From a virus: a DNA stretch of 30,420 nt. A program made the translations under genes and the position numbers. A model generated the notes under the pieces. It saw nothing but the letters and a program-made list of their open reading frames with translations, was not told the origin of the DNA and ran no database searches. The stretch is taken from positions 1-30,420 of IMG/VR virus record IMGVR_UViG_3300006903_000010; one strand, given 5' to 3'. This document shows positions 6,545 to 13,742 of the stretch, piece after piece (position 1 is the first letter of the stretch; each line of letters starts with the position of its first letter).

Positions 6545-6720
6545 TGCAAACTGCACAAGACCGAATTACCGAGCTAACAACCCGTCAGGTTTTCTATGGC
6601 TCATCTCTAGTAATCAAACTAAACGCTGTAAATGGGAAGTTCAATTATAAAGTTTACACATGGATTGACCAAGGAAATATTGATAACAAAAGTCTGATTG
6701 CAATTACAAAGAGAGGTTAA
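6544..6720 (+). CDS. Hypothetical 58-aa protein coupled to the RHH gene
   Basis: Its ATG shares a base with the TAA of the RHH gene. The product is mixed, with a helix (TAQDRITELTTRQVF) followed by beta-like segments (SLVIKLNAVNGKFNYKVYTW). There are no cysteines and no membrane span. The coupling suggests related function; a toxin role has no direct support. Confidence 0.6.
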   Translation: MQTAQDRITELTTRQVFYGSSLVIKLNAVNGKFNYKVYTWIDQGNIDNKSLIAITKRG

Positions 6721-6724
6721 CGGG

Positions 6725-6985
6725 TTGAATAGATTTATACCAGTATTATTCTTAGGAATATTCTGTATTGGTCTAGGCTTATGGATGACTTTATCAAATC
6801 ATTCCTATGATTGTAAAACACTACCTCAAGGATATTGGAATAGTAAATGTAATGAATTTAATATAGAAAGTTCTGGTTTAAACTTACTTTCAATAGGTTT
6901 AGGAATCTTTACAATAGTGATATATTTCAAACTTCTAAAGACAGAAGGACTCGATAACGCTTACTCTAAGAGGTCTATAAGTTGA
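6725..6985 (+). CDS. Two-helix membrane protein, 86 aa
   Basis: I choose the TTG at 6725, preceded by GAGGTTAAC, over a more upstream TTG lying within the previous gene. Helix 1 (FIPVLFLGIFCIGLGLWMTL) and helix 2 (LNLLSIGLGIFTIVIYFKLL) flank an extracytoplasmic loop with two cysteines (YDCKTL, SKCNEF). The product resembles those at 10752 and 16301 in plan (helix, loop with paired Cys, helix). Confidence 0.65.
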   Translation: MNRFIPVLFLGIFCIGLGLWMTLSNHSYDCKTLPQGYWNSKCNEFNIESSGLNLLSIGLGIFTIVIYFKLLKTEGLDNAYSKRSIS

Positions 6986-7245
6986 ATACAAATATTTCTA
7001 TGAGAAGAAAACTAAACCCAATAGCATTATTATTTATCACTTTTGTTTCTTTTTGTACTTGGGCTTTATGTTATTTCATCATAACACCAAATCAAAAAGA
7101 TAATCAATTCTTCAATGTATATCCAAATGAAGGTTCTATAGTTCCTATTATTACTGCGATCATAATATGGGGAGTTTTATTTTATAAATGGTTATTACAT
7201 CTTAAAGAATCCAATGACACTACAGATAAGGAGTATAGAAAATAA
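6982..7245 (+). CDS. Two-helix membrane protein, 87 aa
   Basis: A TTG start overlaps the previous stop and follows AAGAGGTCTATAAG, a good ribosome site. Two hydrophobic segments (ALLFITFVSFCTWALCYFI and VPIITAIIIWGVLFYKWLL) are separated by a polar loop, with a charged tail (ESNDTTDKEYRK). No known family. Nearly identical short tails ending in TDKEYRK/TDKEST close this gene and the next one. Confidence 0.65.
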   Translation: MNTNISMRRKLNPIALLFITFVSFCTWALCYFIITPNQKDNQFFNVYPNEGSIVPIITAIIIWGVLFYKWLLHLKESNDTTDKEYRK

Positions 7246-7388
7246 TGAATGGTTTATTTGGCTTTTTTATATTTGTCTTTCTTCCATGTCTAGGAATATT
7301 TATCTTTACACAAAGAGAAACAATTTGGGAGTTAATTAAACCAATAAAACATTCAGAAGATATGACAGATAAGGAGTCGACAAGCTAA
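7245..7388 (+). CDS. Single-helix membrane protein, 47 aa
   Basis: The ATG shares the last base of the preceding stop, and its stop shares a base with the next ATG. An N-terminal helix (GLFGFFIFVFLPCLGIFIF) is followed by a polar tail ending TDKESTS, whose DNA (GACAGATAAGGAGT) repeats the end of the previous gene and supplies a GGAG ribosome site for the next. A small membrane protein of unknown role. Confidence 0.6.
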   Translation: MNGLFGFFIFVFLPCLGIFIFTQRETIWELIKPIKHSEDMTDKESTS

Positions 7389-7822
7389 TGGATGCATTAG
7401 GGAAAAGACGAGAGCCAATAGAAGCAAGTCCACCAGATTATCGTTTATGGGCTTTTGTAATCATTTCATTTGCTATTATGTCAGGTGCAGTAGTATACAT
7501 ATCATGGGCTTCTGGTGAAGATGCAAAAGAAAATTCAGTAGAAACAAATTACATTAAAAATATGAACTGTGACCAGTTGTATAGTGAAGAGATGAAACAA
7601 ATTAATAATTATGTTGTAAACAACACATCATTTCATATAGTTAGAGATAAGTTTCATAGTCAATGTGTATCTTTAACATTCAAAGATTCAGAACCAACAG
7701 AAGCACAACAAGATAGTTATTTTCTATCTTTATCATGCCCATCATTACAAAGTTATATTGCTGATCAGAAAATTTACTATGAACAAGCTATAGTTGATTA
7801 TAAGGTGATTTGTAAACAATGA
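7388..7822 (+). CDS. Single-pass membrane protein with a Cys-containing ectodomain
   Basis: A cytoplasmic N-terminus of about 22 residues is followed by one helix (LWAFVIISFAIMSGAVVYIS). The ectodomain of about 100 residues has four cysteines (MNCDQL, SQCVSL, LSCPSL, VICKQ) that could form two disulfides, plus NNTS as a possible glycosylation site. GGAGTCGACAAGCT before the ATG serves as ribosome site. It is the largest member of this membrane-protein operon; function unknown. Confidence 0.7.
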   Translation: MDALGKRREPIEASPPDYRLWAFVIISFAIMSGAVVYISWASGEDAKENSVETNYIKNMNCDQLYSEEMKQINNYVVNNTSFHIVRDKFHSQCVSLTFKDSEPTEAQQDSYFLSLSCPSLQSYIADQKIYYEQAIVDYKVICKQ

Positions 7823-7959
7823 CTTCCGATTACCTTCAATTTAACATGTTTACAAGTCATTCAATGACCTATGGGCGAAAGCCGAATATTATCATATTTC
7901 ATGAACGTAGCGAGAATGACAAGCTTCTAGTCACGTCTAAGAGACAAAACCTTTTCTAG
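7819..7959 (+). CDS. Hypothetical 46-aa protein
   Basis: An ATG overlapping the previous stop (ATGA) opens 46 codons to a TAG at 7957-7959, filling an otherwise blank 158-bp interval. The product (MTSDYLQFNMFTSHSMTYGR...) is basic, with no zinc ligands. The DNA holds a GGC-GAAA-GCC mini-hairpin that may be coincidental. The ATGA overlap is the main support. Confidence 0.45.
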   Translation: MTSDYLQFNMFTSHSMTYGRKPNIIIFHERSENDKLLVTSKRQNLF

Positions 7960-7980
7960 AACCTTTATATAATTATAACC

Positions 7981-9945
7981 ATGCCTGATGATTTTAGTAA
8001 GCCTCCACCTAATAGAACCGCAGAGCAAAACGCAGCTAAACAAGGTGCGCAATTATCAGCACAACAACAAGCACAAAGGCAACAACAGATAAAGTCACAA
8101 GATGTAACTAAAACAAGAGAGCAAGCACCCGGTGCTATTCAATCAGGATCAGAACAAGAAACTTTTGTTAGACAAGAAGCAGCTAAAGCAGAACAACAAA
8201 AAATGGTAGAAGGTGGATATGGAAAAGGTGCTACCAAAGATCAATATGCAGGAGCTAGGGAAGCAGCTCTTAAAGCTGGTTCGTTTAGTTATTCAACGCA
8301 GACACCAGCAAGCTTACCAAGTACAATAAACAAGGAAGGAAAAACAACAGTTAGAAACCAAGACCTTTACAAAGGCGCACCAATACAAATTCAAAAACCA
8401 AAAGAAGAAACCGTAACCATATCAACGCCAAAAGGATCAAGAACAGTAACAGGTGAACAAGCTCTCATATCAAGATTGAAAACAAATTATGCAAGTGCAA
8501 CACCACCGCAACAAAAACAATCATCATCAACACAAAAGACACAAGGCACACCACAATCAAATCAAATCAATTCCATTCTAAGACAGAATTTATCCAACAA
8601 AGAAGGACAAGCAGCTAGTGATATTTCAGGCAAGACAGAACCAGAAGCAGTTCCATTTTTATCTTTAAAATCTCCAATTAAAGTATCTGTTGTTCCTGTA
8701 AAAGCTGGTGAAACATTCAAGACAAGAGGAAGAGGTGCTTCTGGTGCAAAAACAGGTCAAAAGGTACAAATTATTATTCCAGAACAACAAGGAACAAAAG
8801 AAATTCCTGCTACATCAATAATAGATGTTTTACAATTTGCACCAATAGGAGGAATAGGTTTAGGTGGAGCTAGAGCAGCTTTGAGAGGAACAGGATCAAT
8901 AGTTGGTACAATAAAATCTACACCAGAAGTTTTCAAAACTGGTCAAGGATTGGAAAGAGTTTCAAGTCAAGCTATCACAGTACCAAAAGGAGTAAAGCCA
9001 CCAGAAGAAACCCTATTAGGTAAAGTTCAAGCTGCCTTTTCTAAACCACAACCTAAAGCAGAAACAAAACCACCTCAACAATTTACTAGTACCGAGATAT
9101 CATTAGGAAGAGGAACAGGTAAAGAACCAGAAGGTAAAGGTGGCGTATTATCTGGAAAGGGAACAGGTGGAGGAACTAAACCAAGTGGAGGAACACCAAA
9201 AGAAACCACGTCAAGATCAGGTCAAGTATTACAACAGATAGAAAAGGAAAAAGAACCAAAGACTACAACCAAGACTACAACCAAAACAGAACAAATCAAT
9301 AAAGCTATAACAAGAGAAAAAGAACCTACAACCACAAAAGCTAGATCCAAAGTAAAACCAGAAACAACAGAAGAACAAATCCCTATATTACTAACAAGAC
9401 CACCTAGCACTAGAACAACACCAAAAGAAACAAGACGTAATCCACTTGTTCCAGTTATACCAATATCAGTTCCAGCACCACCACAACCAAAGACAAAACC
9501 AAAGGAAGAGGAAAGATTAGGAATTGTAGATCTATTACAAACACAAAAAAATATACAAACACCAAAGCAAGGAACAGAACAAACAACAATCTTTGATACA
9601 TTACAAACTCAAGTAACAAGACAAACACCAAAGCAGACACAAGAACCAATAACATTTTCTGATCTAGTTTATACAGAAAAAGGAGGTGGAGAAACACCAA
9701 AGGCAGGCGCAGAGTTTGGAGGGCTTGGTGGAAATCCTGGATTGATAGGTAAAGTATCTAGTGGAGGATCAAAGAAAAATTATCTAGGCAATGTTCCAAT
9801 AGATGATATCATAGGAATAGGAAAACAGGAAGAATTAACTTACAAAGAATCAACAATCAAAACAAGATCACAGGCAGAAGAAAGGAGAGCTTCATCAGGT
9901 AGTTTTGTAGGATCTCCACAAAAAGGGAAGGTTAAATTCTTTTGA
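7981..9945 (+). CDS. Large disordered Q/T/P/K-rich protein with internal repeats, 654 aa
   Basis: The product is dominated by Gln, Thr, Pro, Lys and Gly and is expected to be largely disordered. The N-terminal part has QQQ runs and a charged helical patch. Residues about 278-302 form the only hydrophobic, glycine-rich stretch (DVLQFAPIGGIGLGGARAAL), which could be a membrane-active or buried helix. A KTTTKTTTKTEQ tract lies near residue 430. Residues about 514-570 hold three imperfect repeats of the form (I/F)xD(L)LQTQ...QTPKQ. The C-terminal 70 residues look more ordered (PIDDIIGIGKQEELTY) and end in a basic tail (QKGKVKFF). A TATA-like CTTTATATAA lies only about 10-18 bp upstream, too close for a leaderless start, so the promoter is unclear. 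It may be a virion scaffold or DNA-associated protein; no family recognised. Confidence 0.75.
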   Translation: MPDDFSKPPPNRTAEQNAAKQGAQLSAQQQAQRQQQIKSQDVTKTREQAPGAIQSGSEQETFVRQEAAKAEQQKMVEGGYGKGATKDQYAGAREAALKAGSFSYSTQTPASLPSTINKEGKTTVRNQDLYKGAPIQIQKPKEETVTISTPKGSRTVTGEQALISRLKTNYASATPPQQKQSSSTQKTQGTPQSNQINSILRQNLSNKEGQAASDISGKTEPEAVPFLSLKSPIKVSVVPVKAGETFKTRGRGASGAKTGQKVQIIIPEQQGTKEIPATSIIDVLQFAPIGGIGLGGARAALRGTGSIVGTIKSTPEVFKTGQGLERVSSQAITVPKGVKPPEETLLGKVQAAFSKPQPKAETKPPQQFTSTEISLGRGTGKEPEGKGGVLSGKGTGGGTKPSGGTPKETTSRSGQVLQQIEKEKEPKTTTKTTTKTEQINKAITREKEPTTTKARSKVKPETTEEQIPILLTRPPSTRTTPKETRRNPLVPVIPISVPAPPQPKTKPKEEERLGIVDLLQTQKNIQTPKQGTEQTTIFDTLQTQVTRQTPKQTQEPITFSDLVYTEKGGGETPKAGAEFGGLGGNPGLIGKVSSGGSKKNYLGNVPIDDIIGIGKQEELTYKESTIKTRSQAEERRASSGSFVGSPQKGKVKFF

Positions 9946-10043
9946 AATTCCAAGAAAACAAGATAAATCTAGGCAAAGGAAAGCTTACTATAATAAAAGA
10001 TAAATCAATGGTAGATAGAATAGCTGTAAGCAAACATTCCTAA
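9942..10043 (+). CDS. Possible 33-aa protein after the disordered-protein gene
   Basis: A TTG overlapping the previous stop (TTTGA), with GGGAAGG 11-17 bp upstream, opens 33 codons encoding a basic peptide (MKFQENKINLGKGKLTIIKD...). It overlaps the tail of the minus-strand gene at 10005-10100 by 39 bp in a convergent arrangement, so at least one of the two may not be expressed. Weakly supported. Confidence 0.3.
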   Translation: MKFQENKINLGKGKLTIIKDKSMVDRIAVSKHS

Positions 10044-10100
10044 CATAACCAAAGAACCTACAACTGCAATACCAATTCTAATCTTTAAATCACGATTCAT
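10005..10100 (-). CDS. 31-aa membrane peptide
   Basis: Two bases after the stop of the gene at 10103, an ATG opens 31 codons: MNRDLKIRI followed by a hydrophobic run (GIAVVGSLVMLGMFAYSYSI). A basic N-terminus and one membrane helix make it look like a real single-pass mini-protein. It is the last gene of the minus-strand 10656-10005 operon and converges with the plus-strand genes. Confidence 0.5.
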   Translation of the reverse strand: MNRDLKIRIGIAVVGSLVMLGMFAYSYSIYH

Positions 10101-10102
10101 TT

Positions 10103-10561
10103 CTAACCAGTAAGATCCGAGTAATCCCTTTTATCTTTTTTACCTACTGCACTATCCATAACCGAACTAGCTCTATCATACGAATGCCTAGAATCTTTTT
10201 TCTTACGTGGTCTTTCTTGATGCATTGGAGATCCCTCAGAACCAACAACAGATCTTAAAATCTTCCAACCATCAAGACCTTTCTTCTTGGTTACTTCTTT
10301 TGCTTCTGCAATATCTTTCATCAATAAAGCTCTGTCTCTTTCTAGTTTTAATTGTTCAATCTCTTCCTTTGTAGCTGGAGCTAAAGTATTCTTGTTACGT
10401 TTCTCATCACGCCACTTTTCAATTCTGCCTGATATAATACCGCGATAAACCTTAACAGGAGTATCTAGTTTCTTCAAACATAACATGCATCTTTCAAATC
10501 CCGGTTCTTTTGGAAGCTCTTTACATTGTTTACACAAATCTTCTTTTGGTATATTATTCAT
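10103..10561 (-). CDS. Zinc-finger protein with basic helical tail, 152 aa
   Basis: I take the ATG at 10561 (MNNIPKEDLCKQC), which overlaps the stop of the upstream 32-aa gene, rather than one 45 bp earlier. CKQC (10-13) and CMLC (about 25-28) form a zinc ribbon. The rest is highly charged: a coiled-coil-like stretch (EEIEQLKLERDRALLMKDIA) and a basic, probably disordered tail (RPRKKKDSRHSYDRA). A nucleic-acid-binding role is likely. It lies with a second zinc ribbon gene and a membrane peptide in one operon. Confidence 0.65.
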   Translation of the reverse strand: MNNIPKEDLCKQCKELPKEPGFERCMLCLKKLDTPVKVYRGIISGRIEKWRDEKRNKNTLAPATKEEIEQLKLERDRALLMKDIAEAKEVTKKKGLDGWKILRSVVGSEGSPMHQERPRKKKDSRHSYDRASSVMDSAVGKKDKRDYSDLTG

Positions 10562-10656
10562 TGTGATAACAAACCCGTGTGCGTTATTCTTTCTTTTTGT
10601 GTACATTCTTCACACCAAAATTTTAAACTTTCTATACCACAATTCCAACATTTCAT
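10558..10656 (-). CDS. 32-aa zinc-ribbon mini-protein
   Basis: The frame runs from an ATG at 10656 to a TGA overlapping the next start. It encodes CWNCGIESLKFWCEEC, a clean C-x2-C-x9-C-x2-C zinc ribbon in 32 residues. A TATA-like TTTATTAAG on this strand (about 10677-10687) lies at the right distance for a leaderless start. Operon position, promoter and motif together make a good case for a real gene. Confidence 0.65.
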   Translation of the reverse strand: MKCWNCGIESLKFWCEECTQKERITHTGLLSQ

Positions 10657-10751
10657 TATCTCTAATAAAAGACTAGAACTTAATAAAGTATGTATGTATC
10701 ATATATCACACAACAATTCTTAAATAGTACAATCTTATAGAACAGTATATC
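10657..10751. promoter_or_regulatory. Divergent promoter pair
   Basis: Minus strand: CTTTATTAAG (10677-10687) serves the zinc-ribbon gene starting at 10656. Plus strand: CTTAAATAG (about 10717-10725) lies 27-35 bp before the start at 10752. No shared operator-like palindrome stands out between them, although GTATGTATGTAT at about 10688-10699 is a short tandem repeat. Confidence 0.5.
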
Positions 10752-11135
10752 ATGGAGTATGGAACGATAATAGTTTTATTCTTAGGTATTTCAATAATGA
10801 TCCTTCCTTCAATTTATACTGAATTACTTCCATGTTCAAACATACTAAACATGAATCAGGAACAGGCAAATTATTATCTCAAAACAAATCCACAATACAA
10901 AACAACAGTAGAAGCTTATTTAGATTGTAGCGGTTCATATACATATATTCCCATAAGTGGATTCGTAGGAGGAATTTTATTTATAGTGTTTGCTATGTTT
11001 ACTCCATATCTAAAATCAAATCAAAACATCAAATGCTTCCAATGTAAAGTAATTCACGATAAGGAAGAAGGAACAGATTATAACGGTAACTGGTTATGCA
11101 AAGATTGCTTGAAGGAATTAACATATGACAAATAA
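10752..11135 (+). CDS. Two-helix membrane protein with C-terminal zinc ribbon, 127 aa
   Basis: Helix 1 (TIIVLFLGISIMILPSIY) and helix 2 (ISGFVGGILFIVFAMFTPYL) flank an outward loop with two cysteines (LLPCSN, YLDCSG). The cytoplasmic C-terminus carries CFQC and CKDC with about 18 residues between, a zinc ribbon. The leaderless start follows a TATA box. The fusion of membrane anchor and zinc ribbon recurs at 11125 and 15746, which suggests tethered nucleic-acid- or protein-binding domains. Confidence 0.7.
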   Translation: MEYGTIIVLFLGISIMILPSIYTELLPCSNILNMNQEQANYYLKTNPQYKTTVEAYLDCSGSYTYIPISGFVGGILFIVFAMFTPYLKSNQNIKCFQCKVIHDKEEGTDYNGNWLCKDCLKELTYDK

Positions 11136-11589
11136 GAAACCTAGATATTGCAAGTGTGGACATCTATCACATCCAACACATGACACACCTAAATCATTTT
11201 TAGGATTTAAATATCAAGCTAGAAGGGGATGCAACGGAATAAGAAAGATAAATGAAACTACATCTATACCATGCGAATGTAAAAGATTCTTACTTGAAAG
11301 TTATCCTACAAAATATGATAGAATAAGTACATATGTGCTACTTGGATTTGGTATATTTGCCATAGGAATATTTCTATTTACAGCTTACGGAACATCTACA
11401 ATATTAGAGTGTAAAGATCCAACATGTATAAAAATATTAGAAGAAAAAACTTTTACAGAAGGGCAAGCTTTATCGTTTGCCTTTCTGGCTTTTCTATTGA
11501 TTAGTGTCTGGCTTTTTAATTTGTTCTCAGGAGTTATCTTTGATCATAGATACATGTGTAAGAGAGAGAAACGAGATCATCAGGAATAA
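11125..11589 (+). CDS. Membrane protein with N-terminal zinc finger, 154 aa
   Basis: It overlaps the previous gene by 11 bp. The N-terminal 55 residues hold CKCGHLSHPTH, GCNG and PCECKR, so one or two zinc sites. Two membrane helices follow (YVLLGFGIFAIGIFLFTAYG and ALSFAFLAFLLISVWLFNLF), with a cysteine pair in the outer loop (ECKDPTCIK). The tail is basic and charged (MCKREKRDHQE). Topology is the mirror of the product at 10752, with the zinc domain at the other end; the pair may act together. Confidence 0.7.
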   Translation: MTNKKPRYCKCGHLSHPTHDTPKSFLGFKYQARRGCNGIRKINETTSIPCECKRFLLESYPTKYDRISTYVLLGFGIFAIGIFLFTAYGTSTILECKDPTCIKILEEKTFTEGQALSFAFLAFLLISVWLFNLFSGVIFDHRYMCKREKRDHQE

Positions 11590-11769
11590 ACACTAGACAA
11601 ATATTTAATTATTAGGTATTCTAACGTAGAATTAACCAACCATTGAAATTACTGGTAAGAGTGATCCCCCTCACTTTTACCAGTAGTTGTTTGTAACATT
11701 TCATAACACAATAATTCTTTTATAGCTCAATGTTTTAACAGTCTTTACAAATGAAGGGGGAAAATAACT
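11590..11769. promoter_or_regulatory. Intergenic region with strong stem-loop and promoter
   Basis: ACTGGTAAGAGTG (11651-11663) pairs with CACTTTTACCAGT (11672-11684), a 13-bp stem with one G-T pair and loop ATCCCCCT. The loop sequence TCCCCCT is the exact complement of AGGGGGA at 11755-11761, the purine-rich tract just before the next gene's TTG. A TATA-like CTTTTATAG (about 11718-11726) lies between them, with a predicted transcript start near 11747. The hairpin may terminate the upstream operon or be transcribed and pair with the leader. Confidence 0.55.
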
Positions 11770-12225
11770 TTGATTAAAAACAGAAACTATGATCCAAAAT
11801 TATTCATAGTAAGCAGACACACAGTTGATGTGGCTTTGCTTCCCGGTGTGGGAAGATTTTGTAAATGTGGTTGTGGAAATAAAATCGATTCAAGACGAGT
11901 AACAAGAATAAGAAACGGTAAAGCTATATCATACATATTAAAACCAGATCCAGATCAAGTATTTTTTAGAAAGAATTGCAAATTTAAATATTATAATATG
12001 ATTAATTCACACAAATCTAAATCTAGTCTTAGTTGTCTGATCAGTCTAAAAGTAATTAATGACATAATACCTTACAGAGTTTTAACATTATACATATCAA
12101 AGAATTCTAAAGAGAATTACAAGATAACACCAGAACATAAGGAACTATGGAATACATTAGAAAAGCTTTCCAGATATTCCTATCAACAAACACCATTAAG
12201 AACACATGTGATGATCAACCAATGA
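11770..12225 (+). CDS. Basic zinc-knuckle protein, 151 aa
   Basis: A TTG start preceded by AGGGGGAAAA; an upstream 8-codon reading frame (11751) overlaps it and is probably meaningless. Residues about 31-38 hold CKCGCGNKI, with C71 (KNCKF) and C89 possibly completing a zinc site. The protein is strongly basic throughout (SRRVTRIRNGK, FFRKNCKFKYY), fitting nucleic-acid binding. No known family. It begins a long plus-strand operon running to 15085. Confidence 0.65.
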   Translation: MIKNRNYDPKLFIVSRHTVDVALLPGVGRFCKCGCGNKIDSRRVTRIRNGKAISYILKPDPDQVFFRKNCKFKYYNMINSHKSKSSLSCLISLKVINDIIPYRVLTLYISKNSKENYKITPEHKELWNTLEKLSRYSYQQTPLRTHVMINQ

Positions 12226-12238
12226 GAAAGGAAAGATT

Positions 12239-12541
12239 ATGTTAGTTCAGCAAAGACCATCATGGACATGCAAGAATCCAAGATGTACAGAACAAATAGA
12301 ATTTGGGAGTTATTGTCCAGCTTGTATCAAGTTAGTTATTGGTAAAAAACTACCTGATAGTATAATATGTAAAAAGTGTAGTAAAGAAGTCAAAGTAAGA
12401 AACCTTACTAATGATTTAAAAAGGAAGAAACAATATTGTGATGATTGTTATAAAATACTAAATAGAGCAAGAGCTTTAATACATTACTATGATATAAAAA
12501 GAAAAACGAATCTTAACAGTTTCTTAAAGGGGAATGTATGA
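12239..12541 (+). CDS. Double zinc-ribbon protein, 100 aa
   Basis: Two successive zinc ribbons are visible: CKNPRC with YCPAC (residues about 11-33), and ICKKCSKE with YCDDC (about 44-75). Basic linkers follow (RNLTNDLKRKKQ) and a basic tail (YYDIKRKTNLN). GAGAAAGGAAAGATT before the ATG is the ribosome site, and the stop overlaps the next ATG. Probably binds nucleic acid. Confidence 0.7.
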   Translation: MLVQQRPSWTCKNPRCTEQIEFGSYCPACIKLVIGKKLPDSIICKKCSKEVKVRNLTNDLKRKKQYCDDCYKILNRARALIHYYDIKRKTNLNSFLKGNV

Positions 12542-12738
12542 AAATTACAAAACATAGCTCAACATTCGTAATAACTGCTTTGACATATGCTAAAATGAAA
12601 CGCAATAGTGCTACATTCCCTAACTGTTATTATTGTATTATAAAACTAGAAATTGGTGATTTAATACATAGCAAGCCAGGAGAAAGTAAACGTCATTATT
12701 ACCATAAAAAATGTGCGGAAATGGTTCATCTGATATGA
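12538..12738 (+). CDS. Small zinc-finger protein, 66 aa
   Basis: CYYC (residues 30-33) and HYYHKKC (about 53-59) give a CxxC...HxxxC arrangement as in treble-clef or PARP-like fingers. The protein starts in the previous stop (GTATGA) and ends in the start of the methyltransferase-like gene (ATATGA). It may assist that protein, given the tight coupling; no direct evidence. Confidence 0.65.
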   Translation: MKITKHSSTFVITALTYAKMKRNSATFPNCYYCIIKLEIGDLIHSKPGESKRHYYHKKCAEMVHLI

Positions 12739-13454
12739 ATAAACAAGTTCTCAAATGTGGTCATACAGAAAAGGATCATGAAAAAATAAAGTGTAGAGGT
12801 ATAAGAACAAAGCTAGATAGAATAAACGAAGAGAAACCATTAACAGTAAAAAACAGATGGAATCAATTAACCATATCTTTACCAAGAATAGATGATAAGA
12901 AAAGATGGGCAGGCTACGCAGGGATAACAGGCATTTCTAAAAAGATAGCTGCCATAATTCCAAAATCAAAAATATATGTTGAACCGTTTGCAGGCACGGT
13001 CAAAGTAATGCAAGAATTAAGAAAGATAGATAAGAGCTTTGCATTTGCTATATTAAATGATACGTCGGATTTTGTTTGTAATTGGTTATCAACTAACTTT
13101 GATGATGCTAGAATATCAGTCACCAATGAAGACTTTGCAGACTGTATTAAAAATAATGATTCTAAAGACACCTTCTTTCTAATAGATCAACCTTGGAATC
13201 GTTCTCTTTATGATCAAATGTACAGCTCTTTTAATAGAGTATCAGTGGCAGCTTATGATAATGAAGTAATAGAGATATGCCAAAAGATAAAAGGCAAGTT
13301 CATTATAACAACCAGAAAAGAAAACGAGAGGATGTTTAAATCAGGTTTCAATAATTATTTAATAAAAAGTGATTATGTTTTATCTGGTCATTATCCTAAA
13401 GTATTACTAACGACAAATATGAAACTGAGGGGATTAGATATTGCCAAGAGGTAA
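12735..13454 (+). CDS. DNA adenine methyltransferase homologue (D12/Dam-like) with DQPW motif
   Basis: I choose the ATG at 12735, coupled to the upstream stop, giving 239 residues. After an N-terminal Cys/His knuckle (LKCGHTEKDH...C), residues 58-90 match Dam/D12 methylases: WAGYAGITGISKKIAAIIP, then the AdoMet loop YVEPFAGT (81-88). LND at 107-109 sits where the ribose-binding acidic residue is expected. The catalytic DPPY/DPPW motif is DQPW (151-154), losing the first proline. The rest (KGKFIITTRKENERMF) fits the fold. It may still methylate adenine, since D and P-aromatic remain, or it may be a binding relic. It lies two genes before a second, unrelated methylase-like gene. Confidence 0.75.
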   Translation: MNKQVLKCGHTEKDHEKIKCRGIRTKLDRINEEKPLTVKNRWNQLTISLPRIDDKKRWAGYAGITGISKKIAAIIPKSKIYVEPFAGTVKVMQELRKIDKSFAFAILNDTSDFVCNWLSTNFDDARISVTNEDFADCIKNNDSKDTFFLIDQPWNRSLYDQMYSSFNRVSVAAYDNEVIEICQKIKGKFIITTRKENERMFKSGFNNYLIKSDYVLSGHYPKVLLTTNMKLRGLDIAKR

Positions 13455-13602
13455 TACGGTTTCAGAGGTTATTACACAAATCTGTAAGGAGTGCGGAAAA
13501 CAATTTTTTAACAATGGAAGAAACGCACAAAAGATCAAATGGTTTTGTTCTAGCTATTGCTGTTCTAAATATTGGAATCGTATTTGGAGGTTGAAGAAAT
13601 GA
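13441..13602 (+). CDS. 53-aa zinc-finger protein
   Basis: A TTG start inside the end of the methylase gene (14-bp overlap) opens 53 codons. CKECGKQF (15-22) and FCSSYC (about 35-40) plus a further Cys (CCSKYW) form a zinc finger like those next to HNH or methylase domains. The C-terminus is basic and aromatic (YWNRIWRLKK). The stop overlaps the next ATG. Likely DNA-binding. Confidence 0.6.
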   Translation: MPRGNTVSEVITQICKECGKQFFNNGRNAQKIKWFCSSYCCSKYWNRIWRLKK

Positions 13603-13742
13603 GTGGTGCAAGATTAACATATTATGATCCTGATCTGAAATACACTACTAATTGTTTTCAAGGCAGACATAAAAAATGTCATGGGAATTTTGGAAGGTGT
13701 GAATGTGAATGCCATAAGAGGTATAATAATGATAATCAATAA
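13599..13742 (+). CDS. Tiny Cys/His protein (CxH-type family), 47 aa
   Basis: The product has NCFQGRHKKCHGNFGRCECE followed by CH: C-x4-H-x2-C-H-x5-C-x-C-x-C-H, then KRY. The same pattern appears at 14326, 19373 and, more weakly, 1983. It begins in the previous stop (ATGA) and overlaps the start of the next gene by 14 bp. Probably a one-zinc protein. Such C.C.CH mini-proteins seem common in ammonia-oxidising archaea, but I know of no assigned function. Confidence 0.65.
   Translation: MSGARLTYYDPDLKYTTNCFQGRHKKCHGNFGRCECECHKRYNNDNQ

Noticed and set aside
6404-6720. Toxin-antitoxin pair (RHH protein plus 58-aa partner)
   Set aside because: The coupling fits, but the second protein shows no RelE, VapC, MazF or other toxin signature, and the operators and divergent layout fit a repressor as well or better.
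7870-7884. GGGCGAAAGCC mini-hairpin with a GNRA-type loop as a non-coding RNA
   Set aside because: The stem is only three or four pairs, and the interval is explained by a coupled 46-codon frame.
9222-9700. Hydrophobic minus-strand frames opposite the disordered protein
   Set aside because: Their Val/Leu-rich translations are the expected reverse image of Gln/Thr/Lys-rich codons; no start signals.
10490-10506. TTCAAATCCCGG, resembling a tRNA T-loop and possible attachment core
   Set aside because: It lacks the pairing 5' stem, and it encodes part of the zinc-finger protein at 10103-10561 (opposite strand). Chance resemblance is likelier.
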